A stretch of 64,000 nt of DNA from Bacillota bacterium (GTDB taxonomy: Bacteria; Bacillota; Clostridia; Peptostreptococcales; Anaerovoracaceae), in contig JAHZHL010000016.1 of assembly GCA_019420305.1 (NCBI GenBank), forward strand, positions 1 through 64,000, in the 5' to 3' direction. The notes under the pieces were generated by a model, which saw nothing but the letters and a program-made list of their open reading frames with translations, did no database searches and was not told the origin of the DNA. This document shows, in pieces, positions 1 through 8,580 of the stretch. The stretch's first letter is position 1. Every line of letters begins with the position of its first letter. The position numbers and the translations under genes are program-made.

Positions 1-25
1 TACCAAACTTCATCTCCTCTGTCAA
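1..25 (-). CDS. possible 5' end of a leftward gene (cut by window edge)
   Basis: A leftward open frame begins with TTG at 23-25 or ATG at 11-13 and reads (M)TEEMKFG before it leaves the window. A purine-rich stretch (GGGAAAGG) lies just upstream of the TTG. Only eight codons are visible, so the product cannot be named. The call rests on the start-like context and on the divergent layout with the gene at 120. Confidence 0.25.
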
Positions 26-59
26 TACCTTTCCCTCTCTTTTTTTCACTTTTTTTATG

Positions 60-65
60 TATAAT
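60..65 (+). promoter_or_regulatory. candidate -10 box (TATAAT) for the DUF421 gene
   Basis: A perfect TATAAT, directly preceded by TG, lies 55 bases ahead of the start codon at 120. No good -35 box is visible at the right distance because the upstream sequence is T-rich. GGAGG at 106-110 is the ribosome binding site for the TTG start. Confidence 0.4.
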
Positions 66-119
66 TGTATTCCGGCTGAGACACAATACAAAATATATGC
101 TTTACGGAGGTGATTTCAT

Positions 120-836
120 TTGCTGATTATCTTAGTCCGCACGGTCATTCTTTATTTCCTGGTGCTCTTTACTATACGAATCATGGGGAAGTCTGAACTC
201 TCCAAGATGTCTCCTTTTCAGCTTGTGGTAATCTTTATGATTGCTGAACTGGCCGCTATTCCGATTGAGTCCTCTAAGGCTTCTCTGATCAGTGGCGTTA
301 TCGGAATTTTTACTTTGACCTTCCTGCAGGTTCTGATATCGACTATTTCCATTAAAAGCGAACGGTTCAAAAATTTTATCAACGGACGTCCCAGCATTTT
401 GATCGAAAACGGTGAAATCAACGAAAAAGAACTAAAAAACTTACGGATTACTTTAAATGACTTGATGGAGCAGCTCCGCCTGGGAAACGCACCTTCCCTC
501 TCGGAAGTGGAGTTCGCTGTTATGGAATCAAACGGAGATCTTTCCATCATTCCAAAAGCTTCGAAAAAGCCGCTGACCGCTGAGGATCTGTCCATTCAAA
601 AAGAAGAGGAAACTATGCCCCTGATTCTGATCTCGGACGGCATTCTGTACCGCCAGAATCTCCTTTCCCTCGGCTGGGATGAAAGTTATTTGAAAGGGCA
701 GCTGGCAGCTGTGAACATCCATTCTTATAAGGATGTCTTTTTTGCATTCAATGACGAAAAGAAAAACCTGCACATCTATGTCTCTTCTCCTGATAAACGA
801 AAAGCAAAGGAGGTAAGTTTATGCGAAACTTCCTGA
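120..836 (+). CDS. DUF421 (YetF/YcaP-type) membrane protein
   Basis: This is a 238-residue inner-membrane protein of the DUF421 family. The N-terminal part (about residues 1-80) is hydrophobic with three likely membrane helices and carries the family stretch IRIMGKSELSKMSPFQLVV. The rest is a cytoplasmic domain with the usual GRPSILIENGEINEKEL and LRLGNAPSLSEVEFAV segments. The start is TTG at 120, supported by GGAGGTG nine bases upstream. Its stop overlaps the next gene by 16 bases, so the two are co-translated. DUF421 proteins in spore formers are often linked to spores or envelope stress, but the molecular function is not established. Confidence 0.88.
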   Translation: MLIILVRTVILYFLVLFTIRIMGKSELSKMSPFQLVVIFMIAELAAIPIESSKASLISGVIGIFTLTFLQVLISTISIKSERFKNFINGRPSILIENGEINEKELKNLRITLNDLMEQLRLGNAPSLSEVEFAVMESNGDLSIIPKASKKPLTAEDLSIQKEEETMPLILISDGILYRQNLLSLGWDESYLKGQLAAVNIHSYKDVFFAFNDEKKNLHIYVSSPDKRKAKEVSLCETS

Positions 837-1204
837 TTTCCGCGGTTTGTCTGGCTCTTTTAATCGGAGTCTGGGGTATTTTTGATTTTTATTCAAACGG
901 AAAAATCGAGGGTTATCAGACGCAGATTGACAATACGGTCATAAGCGCCGTGGAAGCCGGACGCTGGGATGAGGCTGCCTCTGCGTTCTCCCTTTTCTCT
1001 GATGACTGGCGAGGGTACAGAAAAGCCGCGTCTTTTTTCCTTGATACGCAGGACTTAAATGAAGCAGACTGCACCATTGAAAAGACTGCCTATTATATCC
1101 AGGCAGAAGATCTGTCCAACGCTTCCGGCGAGCTTGCCAGCCTGAAAGATCAGCTCCTTTTTCTTCATTACAACGAGACGCTTTCCGCTGGAAACATCTT
1201 GTAA
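821..1204 (+). CDS. DUF4363 family protein
   Basis: This 127-residue protein has a single N-terminal membrane anchor (about residues 3-25), after which the chain is alpha-helical and predicted to lie outside the membrane. The pattern (anchor, short acidic linker, regularly spaced Trp and Leu, a late YYIQAEDLSNASGELASLK segment) matches DUF4363, which in Clostridia commonly follows a DUF421 gene. The ATG is preceded by AAAGGAGG inside the end of the DUF421 gene. The tight overlap suggests the two proteins act together at the membrane. The role is unknown. Confidence 0.75.
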   Translation: MRNFLISAVCLALLIGVWGIFDFYSNGKIEGYQTQIDNTVISAVEAGRWDEAASAFSLFSDDWRGYRKAASFFLDTQDLNEADCTIEKTAYYIQAEDLSNASGELASLKDQLLFLHYNETLSAGNIL

Positions 1205-1224
1205 GCATGCAGACACGGCTGCCG

Positions 1225-1467
1225 CTATTCTATAATTTCGTACATGGAAGCCGCGTCTTCTTTTTTACTGGAATCCAGCAGTTTCAGGACTTTTGCTGTC
1301 ACACTGCTGTTTCCGAACTGAATACGGATTACATCTCCTTCCCGTACTTCGGTCCCGGGTTTTGCAATTTTATCATTCACCAGGATTCTTTCCTGTTCGC
1401 AGGCTTCTTTTGCAACGGTTCGCCTTTTTATTAATCTTGAATTTTTAAGAAACTTATCGATTCTCAT
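1225..1467 (-). CDS. rqcP: S4-domain RNA-binding protein RqcP/YabO
   Basis: An 80-residue S4 RNA-binding protein of the YabO/RqcP family. The first 60 residues (MRIDKFLKNSRLIKRR onward, with VNDKIAKPGTEV) form the S4 fold. In Bacillus, RqcP binds the stalled 50S subunit with RqcH and supports poly-alanine tailing in ribosome quality control. A frame open to 1518 exists, but the start at 1467 is chosen because AGAGGTGG lies seven bases upstream and S4 proteins begin exactly here. It follows hup on the same strand, the order seen in many Firmicutes. Confidence 0.85.
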   Translation of the reverse strand: MRIDKFLKNSRLIKRRTVAKEACEQERILVNDKIAKPGTEVREGDVIRIQFGNSSVTAKVLKLLDSSKKEDAASMYEIIE

Positions 1468-1479
1468 ATGTCCACCTCT

Positions 1480-1509
1480 AAAAAAATAAGGACAACTGGC
1501 GTTGTCCTT
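1480..1509 (-). terminator. rho-independent terminator between hup and rqcP
   Basis: A perfect 9-bp stem (1488-1496 with 1501-1509, AAGGACAAC/GTTGTCCTT) with a four-base loop is followed on the minus strand by TATTTTTTT. It sits 15 bases past the hup stop and its U-tract runs into the rqcP ribosome binding site. Read-through would be needed to express rqcP from the hup promoter. Confidence 0.8.
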
Positions 1510-1523
1510 GTTTATCAAATCGC

Positions 1524-1802
1524 TTATTTGTTCACAGCATCCTTTAATGCCTTACCTGCTTTGAATACAGGAGCTTTTGATGCAGCAATATCGATAACCT
1601 CGCCCGGTTTTCTCGGGTTCCTTCCCTGTCTAGCCTTTCTGTCGCGAGTTTCAAAGGTACCGAATCCGATTAACTGTACTTTTTCACCTTTCACCAGAGC
1701 TTCCTCAACGCTTCCGACAAAAGCATTTACTGCTGTCTCTGCGTCTTTCTTTGTAAACCCTGTTTTTTCTGCTACTGCAGCTACCAATTCAGCCTTGTTC
1801 AT
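1524..1802 (-). CDS. hup: HU-family DNA-binding protein
   Basis: A 92-residue histone-like HU protein that bends and compacts DNA as a dimer. It shows the full family pattern: MNKAELVAAVAEKTG at the start, the GFGTFETRDRKARQGRNP arm motif at mid-length and FKAGKALKDAVN at the end. The start at 1802 is preferred over an in-frame upstream start at 1838 because AAGGAGG lies ten bases upstream and HU proteins have this exact length. It has its own sigma-A promoter and terminator, as expected for a highly expressed gene. Confidence 0.96.
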   Translation of the reverse strand: MNKAELVAAVAEKTGFTKKDAETAVNAFVGSVEEALVKGEKVQLIGFGTFETRDRKARQGRNPRKPGEVIDIAASKAPVFKAGKALKDAVNK

Positions 1803-1919
1803 CAATAAATCCTCCTTAAATATAATTGTAATGATCAAGCGGTTTCCACACTCTGCTTGTTGTAAGCTTTTGAACGTTTAAATCTCTTTTAATTTGTTCC
1901 CACTTTCTCTCTGTCGTCT

Positions 1920-1948
1920 ATTGTCCCATTTTTCAATGGTTTTGTCAA
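1920..1948 (-). promoter_or_regulatory. sigma-A promoter of hup
   Basis: On the minus strand a perfect TTGACA (1943-1948) is separated by exactly 17 bases from GACAAT (1920-1925). It points at hup, with a leader of about 110 bases. Confidence 0.75.
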
Positions 1949-2009
1949 CAGTTTTAAAGTAGTTTCGGAAAAAAAGCCACTCCGCTGCCATCCTAATATG
2001 ATTATGCTC

Positions 2010-3656
2010 TTATTTTATAAATTTATCCAAAATCCGCACCAACTTTTCTCCTTTGGGCATTCTGGAAATCTCTTCTTTCGTAATGGTTTTTGTTACCAAC
2101 ACCATTACTACATAAACAATAACAGCAAAGAAAATCGCAAGAATGGTTGCTATTCTGCTTCCGTCCAAAAGCGCGAAAAGAAGTTGATAACTTCCCCATG
2201 CACATACCGCCATCACCAGAGATGAGACAAAAGGTTTTACAGCAGTTGCCACAAAATCAAAATGGGTTCCCGTATAGTTTCGCACTGCTATGATATTAAG
2301 AATAGACGCAATGAGATATGCGGTAACGGTTCCTGCTGCCGCACCAAGCACATTAATTGCCGGAATCCCCGTCAACACCCATGTAATCGCAATCTTTGCG
2401 ACAACACCGATCGCAAGATTCCGGACAGGTATCATCTGCTTTCCGATTCCCTGAAGCACGCCGGTAAGTGTCTGTACCGTAGACAAAAAAACAACTCCAA
2501 TCGACATGACCATAAGAGATGGTGCCGCTCCAACCGCGCTGGCCTGCTGAGACGGATACAAAAGCACCAGGATCGGTTCTGCCAAGGCAAACAAGCCAAA
2601 TGCACATGGCAATCCTAAAATTACCGACATTCTGAGTCCATACTGGACATTTTCGCGCAGATAAGGCAAATCTCTCTGCTTAAAAGCTGCCGCCACAAGA
2701 GGAACCAGACTCATCGCGACCGCTTGTGTCAGAACCTGCGGAAAGTTAATCAAAGAACCCGCAAAGGAACTGAGCTGTCCATACATGTTTTCTGCAATCG
2801 CGCGTTCCCACCCCGTATCTGTCAGACGCCGCACAACCACGGCTACATCGATCAGGTTTACAATCGGCATTATGCATGCCCCAATCGTAATAGGAAGAGC
2901 TATTACAACAATCTTTTTTAAGATGGTTCGGTTGCTTTCCCTCGCACTGCGCGGTCCGCCTCTTCTCTCTCTTTCTATCCGGGATCGAATTTTACTTTTG
3001 TTACGGAAATACACAATAAGCATTACCAACAGCCCGCCTACCGATCCGGCTGCCGCTCCAAGAGTCGCTCCTGCCGCACCGATTTCTTTTGGATCAAAAC
3101 GGCTGGCAGTTCCCAGTTCCAATGCGCCATTATAAAGAAAATATGCGAGACTGAGACCGACAACAACCCGGAACACCTGCTCAATTACCTGAGAAACAGC
3201 CGTTGGAGTCATTTCTTGCATTCCCTGAAAATATCCCCGGTAGGAAGCCATCAGCGGCACAAAAAGCAGAGCTGGAGAAATAGCTCGCATGGCCATCGCG
3301 GCTCCCGGCATATTGGATGCCTCAGCCAGGATCTCCGCGCCGAAAAAGACGACAATAAAGGAGCCTGCTCCAATTGCCATCATCAGCGCTCTGGAGATCT
3401 TAAAGACATGATGTGCCTCTCTAAACTGCCCAAAGCTTGCTCGCTCAGAGACCATCCTCGAAATGGCAACCGGAATACCCGCCGTCGCCAGTGTCAGAAA
3501 AAAATTGTATACGTAGTAGGCCGGATTGTAATATGCCATTCCATCCGCGCCGATCATATTTCCCAGCGGGATCTTGAAAATAGCCCCCAGCACTTTAACC
3601 AGCAGTCCGGCTACCGCCAGCACTGCCGCTCCCTGAATAAACGATTTTTTTGCCAT
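2010..3656 (-). CDS. SpoVB/MurJ-like polysaccharide or lipid II flippase
   Basis: A 548-residue polytopic membrane protein of the MOP exporter superfamily (polysaccharide biosynthesis/MATE-like, SpoVB-YabM branch). The N-terminus has the typical FIQGAAVLAVAGLLVKVLGAIFKIPLGNMIG, followed by about 14 hydrophobic segments and a GYFQGMQEMTPTAVSQVIEQ loop that is characteristic of SpoVB/YabM. Such proteins flip lipid-linked peptidoglycan or polysaccharide precursors; SpoVB is needed for spore cortex in Bacillus. AGGAGG precedes the ATG. The gene sits 18 bases after the deaminase gene on the same strand. Whether it acts in sporulation or vegetative wall synthesis cannot be told here. Confidence 0.85.
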   Translation of the reverse strand: MAKKSFIQGAAVLAVAGLLVKVLGAIFKIPLGNMIGADGMAYYNPAYYVYNFFLTLATAGIPVAISRMVSERASFGQFREAHHVFKISRALMMAIGAGSFIVVFFGAEILAEASNMPGAAMAMRAISPALLFVPLMASYRGYFQGMQEMTPTAVSQVIEQVFRVVVGLSLAYFLYNGALELGTASRFDPKEIGAAGATLGAAAGSVGGLLVMLIVYFRNKSKIRSRIERERRGGPRSARESNRTILKKIVVIALPITIGACIMPIVNLIDVAVVVRRLTDTGWERAIAENMYGQLSSFAGSLINFPQVLTQAVAMSLVPLVAAAFKQRDLPYLRENVQYGLRMSVILGLPCAFGLFALAEPILVLLYPSQQASAVGAAPSLMVMSIGVVFLSTVQTLTGVLQGIGKQMIPVRNLAIGVVAKIAITWVLTGIPAINVLGAAAGTVTAYLIASILNIIAVRNYTGTHFDFVATAVKPFVSSLVMAVCAWGSYQLLFALLDGSRIATILAIFFAVIVYVVMVLVTKTITKEEISRMPKGEKLVRILDKFIK

Positions 3657-3674
3657 AATTCCTCCTACGCCAAC

Positions 3675-4961
3675 TTAAAGAGCCTGCAGAATTTTTTTTG
3701 CTGCCCGCTCGGTTTCATAAACTGCCCGTTCCAGATCAATCGTAAAGTATTTTCCATTCTCATAAAGGATCTTTCCATCCGCCATAGTAAGAACAACATC
3801 GCTTCCGGAGGCAGAATAAACCAGATTATTGATCAGACTATGAACCGGATGCATATGAGGACCGCTGATATCCAGAACGATCAGATCCGCTTTCTTGCCG
3901 CGTGCCAACACACCGGTATCGGACCTCCCTTGTGACTGAGCGCCTGAGGAAGTTGCCGCCCGGAGTGCCTGCTTTGGCGTTACCGCGGTTGGATCTTTCA
4001 CTCTCTCTTTTGCCGCTGTCGCGAAATACTTCATTTCCTCAATATAATTCAAACTGTTATTGCTGGCAACGCTGTCCGTCCCCAAGGACACATTAATTCC
4101 CATGTCCAGAAGTTTTGGAACGTTGCAGACTCCGCTAGCCAGTTTCATATTGCTCACCGGATTTGAAGCGACTGTTACGCCTTTTTCTTTCAGAATCTCA
4201 AAATCCTCCCCTTCTATCCAGACACAATGAGCCGCCGTAGTCGGCGTATCAAACAGGCCCAAGCGGTTAAAGTACGCTGCCGGTGTCATGCCGTGTCGTG
4301 CCTTACATTCTTCATGCTCACTCTGGGTCTCCGAAAGATGAACATGCATATTTGCCCCAATAGAAGATGTATACTCCGCCATTTGGCGTACAATTTTGGG
4401 TGTGGAAGTATATTCGGCATGGATGCTCATATCCACTTTAATTCTTCCGCCTTCCGCGTTATGATATGTTTCAAACAGAGATTTCATTTCCTTAGCGCTC
4501 TCCAGCTCCCACAGCTCTGAGTCGTCAAAGCAGGTAATCGAGCGTGAAAGGTTATTCTTTGTTCCACTCTCCGCAATCGCCCGTACCATGTCTTCGGAGA
4601 AATAATACATATCTGTGGTAGAAACGATTCCAAAACGGACAGACTCCGCCATAGCCAACATCGTTGCCCAATAAACGGCGTCTCCTGTCAATTTTGCCTC
4701 GAAAGGAAAAATCTTTTTATTCAGCCAGTCCTGCAAAGCCATATTCTCCCCATATCCGCGCATCAACGCCATGGGTGAATGGGCATGGGTATTTACAAAA
4801 CCACTCATAAGGAGCTTCCCTGTTCCGTCATAAACTCGCCCGAATCCTCGTTTCGGAGCCTCTTTACTAATATAAGTAATTTTTTCTCCGTCTATTCCAA
4901 CATACATATTTTCTTCAATCTCAAAGCTCTCATTTAGGATCGAAATATTTTTAAAAAGCAT
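3675..4961 (-). CDS. mtaD: 5-methylthioadenosine/S-adenosylhomocysteine deaminase-like amidohydrolase
   Basis: A 428-residue metal-dependent amidohydrolase of the MtaD/ATZ-TRZ group. Zinc ligands are visible as HAH at residues 59-61, a histidine in HVHLSET about residue 205, and the aspartate of LGTDSVASNNSLN about residue 286. The enzyme would deaminate 5'-methylthioadenosine or S-adenosylhomocysteine to the inosyl compounds. Length and motifs fit the family well; related guanine or hydroxypurine deaminases are the alternative. AAAGGAGG lies upstream of the ATG, and the flippase gene follows closely. Confidence 0.82.
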   Translation of the reverse strand: MLFKNISILNESFEIEENMYVGIDGEKITYISKEAPKRGFGRVYDGTGKLLMSGFVNTHAHSPMALMRGYGENMALQDWLNKKIFPFEAKLTGDAVYWATMLAMAESVRFGIVSTTDMYYFSEDMVRAIAESGTKNNLSRSITCFDDSELWELESAKEMKSLFETYHNAEGGRIKVDMSIHAEYTSTPKIVRQMAEYTSSIGANMHVHLSETQSEHEECKARHGMTPAAYFNRLGLFDTPTTAAHCVWIEGEDFEILKEKGVTVASNPVSNMKLASGVCNVPKLLDMGINVSLGTDSVASNNSLNYIEEMKYFATAAKERVKDPTAVTPKQALRAATSSGAQSQGRSDTGVLARGKKADLIVLDISGPHMHPVHSLINNLVYSASGSDVVLTMADGKILYENGKYFTIDLERAVYETERAAKKILQAL

Positions 4962-5025
4962 TTTTTCCTCCTTTTGAAATCATTCAATGTCAGCTATTAT
5001 ATCACAAATAAATGGGAATACAACC

Positions 5026-6573
5026 CTACATCAAAGGTGCTATAAGACGCAGAATCCTTCCGGCCAGCTTTTTAAATACATTATAATTCCGGCAATCTTC
5101 CTTTGTGATTTTCTGACATTTTTCTAGTGTCCGCTGAAAGTCCTTTTCTATCACTTTGATTGCCTGATTCCGGAATAGGTATACAGCATCCTCAAAATGG
5201 AGATATAGACTTCGAAAATCCAGATTAACCGTACCTACAACGGCCTTTTCATCATCGCTTGTAAATACTTTCGCGTGAACAAAACCCGGCGTATACTCAT
5301 AAATTCGCACGCCTTCATCAATCAACTGCCCGTAGTAGGTTCTCGCCAGAAGATAAGCATAAATTTTATCAGGAATATGTGGCATTATAATGATAACTTC
5401 CACCCCTCTTTTGACTGCATATGTCAATGCTGTAATCATTTCTTCGTCTAAAATCAAATAGGGAGTCATAATATGCACATATTTCTTCGCGCTGTACAAG
5501 ACATCCATGTAAACACGTTCTCCCACATTCTCATTGTCGTAAGGACTATCTCCATAGGGAGTTACATATCCTCCACCCCACAATCTGGTTTCCATCTGGA
5601 AATCGTAACGCATATATGGCTCAATAGGGGTCGGCATAGTCTCGCGAATATCCCACATCTGCAGGAACATCAGGGTAAAGCTGCGGACCGCTTCTCCCCG
5701 CAGCATAACAGCGGTGTCCTTCCAGTGACCAAACCGCTCAATTTCGTTGATATATTCATCGGCAAGATTGACGCCGCCGGTAAATGCCGTATGTCCGTCA
5801 ATAACCAATACCTTTCTATGATCCCTGTTATTCTGGTGCGTTGACAGGAACGGAGTGATCGGGGCAAAAACTTTGCACTGAATTCCCAACGCTTTCATCT
5901 TCCGCGGATAGTTCGGAGGAAGCAGACTCAAGGAACAGGTTCCATCATACATGAAACGGACTTCCACCCCTTCTTTTACTTTCTGTTCAAGAATTTCGAG
6001 TACAGTGTCCCACATAACACCTTTGTCTACAATAAAATATTCCAAAAAAATAAATTCTTTAGCCTCTCTCAGTTGACGCACCATTTCTTCAAATTTTTCC
6101 TCTCCTGAAGAGAAATAGCGGATTTGAGTATTTCGGTAAGTCGGATATTTTCCGCTGTCATGAATATACCTGGCGAGACCTGCCGCCTCTGGAGCTTCTT
6201 CTTCCAACGCTTCCAGCACATAAGGATCCTGCGCCAGATATGGTGCCTGTTCTTCCAGCGCCGCTTCTATCCGAATACCGATAAAGCGGGTTCCCGGTTG
6301 AACCCGGGTAAACAGATAAAAGATGACGCCAAAAAAAGGCGCAAAAAGAATCAGTATAATCCATGTGATTTTAAAACTAGAATTTTGTCTTGCATTGAGA
6401 ATATAGAGCAGAATTATCAATGAGATAAAGCCCAGAAGATAGTTAAAAATAAAAACATATTTATCCAGAAGAACGAATCCTCCCACTAATGCCACTACCT
6501 GGACGAGGAGCATCAGAATCAGAATTGTCGTTCTTCCAAACAGCAGTTTCCATAAACCTCTGATTTTTCGCAT
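5026..6573 (-). CDS. cls: cardiolipin synthase (phospholipase D family)
   Basis: A membrane-bound cardiolipin synthase that joins two phosphatidylglycerol molecules. Two N-terminal membrane helices are followed by a PLDc_N segment (WIILILFAPFFGVIFYLF) and two HKD motifs, HRKVLVIDG with downstream GGVN, and HAKVFTSDD with downstream GTVNLDFRS. The start at 6573 has GGAG six bases upstream and gives the usual MRKIRGLWKLLFGRT beginning; in-frame ATGs at 6585 and 6600 lack a ribosome binding site. It is divergent from spoVT. Confidence 0.92.
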   Translation of the reverse strand: MRKIRGLWKLLFGRTTILILMLLVQVVALVGGFVLLDKYVFIFNYLLGFISLIILLYILNARQNSSFKITWIILILFAPFFGVIFYLFTRVQPGTRFIGIRIEAALEEQAPYLAQDPYVLEALEEEAPEAAGLARYIHDSGKYPTYRNTQIRYFSSGEEKFEEMVRQLREAKEFIFLEYFIVDKGVMWDTVLEILEQKVKEGVEVRFMYDGTCSLSLLPPNYPRKMKALGIQCKVFAPITPFLSTHQNNRDHRKVLVIDGHTAFTGGVNLADEYINEIERFGHWKDTAVMLRGEAVRSFTLMFLQMWDIRETMPTPIEPYMRYDFQMETRLWGGGYVTPYGDSPYDNENVGERVYMDVLYSAKKYVHIMTPYLILDEEMITALTYAVKRGVEVIIIMPHIPDKIYAYLLARTYYGQLIDEGVRIYEYTPGFVHAKVFTSDDEKAVVGTVNLDFRSLYLHFEDAVYLFRNQAIKVIEKDFQRTLEKCQKITKEDCRNYNVFKKLAGRILRLIAPLM

Positions 6574-6739
6574 TTTATTCTCCATTTTTTCAGATTCCAT
6601 ATAAGCATGTTACTATTTCCGCCTGCAAATGTCAAAGTTTTTAGGTTTAATTTTCTTGCAAAGGCAGTATATTTCACTTATTTTCGCAAAGACTAAGTTG
6701 CGAGGGAAAAAGAAAACAAGGAAGAAAGGATTTAAACTT

Positions 6740-7231
6740 ATGAAAGCAACAGGAATTGTAAGAAGGATCGACGATCTGGGGCGGGTCGTAATTCCCAAGG
6801 AAATACGACGAGTCCTCCGCATCCGTGAGGGAGATCCTCTTGAAATCTATACCAGCAGCAGCGGAGAAGTGATTCTAAAAAAATATTCTCCCATCAACGA
6901 ACTTGGACAGTTTGCCGGCGAATATGCGGAAACCGCGTCTTCCATCCTGGGGAGCACCGTAATCGTTTCGGATACAGATCAGATTGTCGCAGCCTCCGGA
7001 GCCGGGAAATCGGACTACATGGATAAAAAGGTAGATTACGAGCTGGATAAAATTATCCAGAGCAAAACCAGCCACCAAGAGGCAGGAAAAATTATCGTTC
7101 CAATTTTATCCCATGGAGACGCTATCGGCTCCATCACAATTCTTCCAAAGCAGGATCGCAGTCTCGGTGAAGTAGAGTTCAAAGCCGCGGAAATCGGAGC
7201 TTCATTTCTCGCAAAGCAGATGGAGCATTAA
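6740..7231 (+). CDS. spoVT: stage V sporulation protein T
   Basis: A 163-residue transcription regulator with an N-terminal AbrB/SpoVT swapped-hairpin DNA-binding domain (MKATGIVRRIDDLGRVVIPKE) and a C-terminal GAF-like domain. SpoVT modulates sigma-G-dependent genes in the forespore. The open frame extends back to 6629, but the conserved family start and AAGAAAGGA nine bases upstream fix the start at 6740. It is a monocistronic gene between divergent cls and convergent pduL and is strong evidence that the organism forms spores. Confidence 0.95.
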   Translation: MKATGIVRRIDDLGRVVIPKEIRRVLRIREGDPLEIYTSSSGEVILKKYSPINELGQFAGEYAETASSILGSTVIVSDTDQIVAASGAGKSDYMDKKVDYELDKIIQSKTSHQEAGKIIVPILSHGDAIGSITILPKQDRSLGEVEFKAAEIGASFLAKQMEH

Positions 7232-7257
7232 ATCCGGCAATCTCTTATCCTCCAATA

Positions 7258-7303
7258 AAAATGCGCTGCATGCTCGTCCTCGGACGGGACGACAGCGTAT
7301 TTT
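7258..7303 (+). terminator. terminator after spoVT
   Basis: An 11-bp outer stem (7258-7268 with 7293-7303, one G-T pair) encloses an inner TCGTCC/GGACGA stem. The 3' arm ends in TTTT and is followed by a T-rich stretch. It lies 27 bases after the spoVT stop. Confidence 0.6.
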
Positions 7304-7331
7304 GTTGTATCCGCTTTTTAACGGATCACAA

Positions 7332-7368
7332 AAACAGACGAGTCAGCTTCTCTCTTCCCCGTCTGTTT
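7332..7368 (-). terminator. terminator after pduL
   Basis: A 9-bp inverted repeat (AAACAGACG at 7332-7340 with CGTCTGTTT at 7360-7368) has a 19-base loop and a run of five T on the minus strand. It lies just past the pduL stop. Confidence 0.55.
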
Positions 7369-7406
7369 CGTAATGATTTATTAAATAGTAATCTCCGATT
7401 TAGCGA

Positions 7407-7979
7407 CTAGTCAAGAATTTCCGCAACCGTATTTGGTCCGCAGCCTGCCGCGTTTCCTTCGTCTGTATCCAGATGGAATTCTCTCTCGTGCTTTTCACCA
7501 GCGCGAACCAGCACATTATCGAACACCAGACCTCTTTCTCCTTCGATCTTTACGCTTACCACGTCTTTATCCTTAAGGCCCGCTTCAATGGCCTGTTCCG
7601 GATTCAGATGCACATGTCTCAGAGCGATGATTACGCCATGATCCAGTTCCACTTCACCGCATGGCCCGATGATCTTACAGCCGGGAGTTCCTTCCAGCTT
7701 TCCGGATTCTCTTACCGGAGCCTTGATACCGATCGTTCTGGCATCTGTAGCTGCCAGTTCCACCTGGGTTTCCGGCCTTGCGGGTCCCAGAACGCGAATG
7801 CCTTTCAGTGTCGCTTTTGGTCCTACGATATCTACCTTTTCTTCGCAGGCAAACTGTCCGGGCTGAACCAGATCCTTGGTCGGAGTCAGCTTGTGGCCTT
7901 TTCCGAACAGGATTTCAATATCCTCTTCCTTCAGATGAAGGTGCTTGTTTGATAAACCGACTTGTACTTTGTAACCCAT
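7407..7979 (-). CDS. pduL: phosphate propanoyltransferase (PduL)
   Basis: A 190-residue PduL-type phosphotransacylase that exchanges CoA for phosphate on acetyl- or propanoyl-CoA. The family motifs are clear: VGLSNKHLHL at the start, an internal GCKIIGPCGEVEL, and the metal-binding ALRHVHLNPEQA. It lacks the N-terminal encapsulation peptide seen in microcompartment forms, and no shell-protein genes are nearby, so it is probably a cytosolic Pta substitute in acetate production. AAGGAG lies about ten bases before the ATG. Confidence 0.93.
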   Translation of the reverse strand: MGYKVQVGLSNKHLHLKEEDIEILFGKGHKLTPTKDLVQPGQFACEEKVDIVGPKATLKGIRVLGPARPETQVELAATDARTIGIKAPVRESGKLEGTPGCKIIGPCGEVELDHGVIIALRHVHLNPEQAIEAGLKDKDVVSVKIEGERGLVFDNVLVRAGEKHEREFHLDTDEGNAAGCGPNTVAEILD

Positions 7980-8047
7980 TTTTATGTATCTCCTTTTATC
8001 TTATAAAAAATAACTGACTTGTCCGGCTCCAATCCCACAAATATGTT

Positions 8048-8575
8048 TTATTCTTCCAGAAAACTGATATACGGAAGATTGCGGTATTTTTGATCAAAAT
8101 CCAGTCCGTATCCGACGATAAATTTATCTTCCACCTCAAAGCCGATATAATCCACTTCGATCTCCACTCTTCTGCCGGAAGGTTTGTCCAGCAGCGTGCA
8201 GATGCGGACGCTCTTTGTGTTTCTGTTTTCCAGATAATGCTTCAGATAATTCAGGGTTGTTCCCGAATCAACAATATCTTCCACAATAATAACATTTTTT
8301 CCTTCAATGTCGGAATCCAGGTCTTTTACAATTTTCACTACACCCGAAGACTTTGTGGATGCTCCGTAACTGCTGACCGCCATAAAATCAATGGTCATAT
8401 CCAGATCCACATGCTTCATGATGTCACCCATCCACAGAACCGCGCCCCGTAAAATTCCAATGAGCACAATCTCTTCACCCTCATAATCGCGCGTGATCTG
8501 CGCTCCGAGCTCTTCCGCTCTTTTCGTGATCTGCTCCTGGGTGATCATGATTTCTCCTACCACATCTCTTGCCAT
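8048..8575 (-). CDS. hpt: hypoxanthine phosphoribosyltransferase
   Basis: A 175-residue purine salvage enzyme that converts hypoxanthine or guanine plus PRPP to IMP or GMP. The PRPP-binding loop VIIVEDIVDSGTTL and the flexible-loop SSYGASTKSSG are intact. The start at 8575 has GGGAG eight bases upstream. A second ATG at 8548 also has a good AGGAG, but the longer form matches the usual family N-terminus. It lies five bases after the preceding gene in a leftward chain from tig. Confidence 0.93.
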   Translation of the reverse strand: MARDVVGEIMITQEQITKRAEELGAQITRDYEGEEIVLIGILRGAVLWMGDIMKHVDLDMTIDFMAVSSYGASTKSSGVVKIVKDLDSDIEGKNVIIVEDIVDSGTTLNYLKHYLENRNTKSVRICTLLDKPSGRRVEIEVDYIGFEVEDKFIVGYGLDFDQKYRNLPYISFLEE

Positions 8576-8580
8576 ATCCG

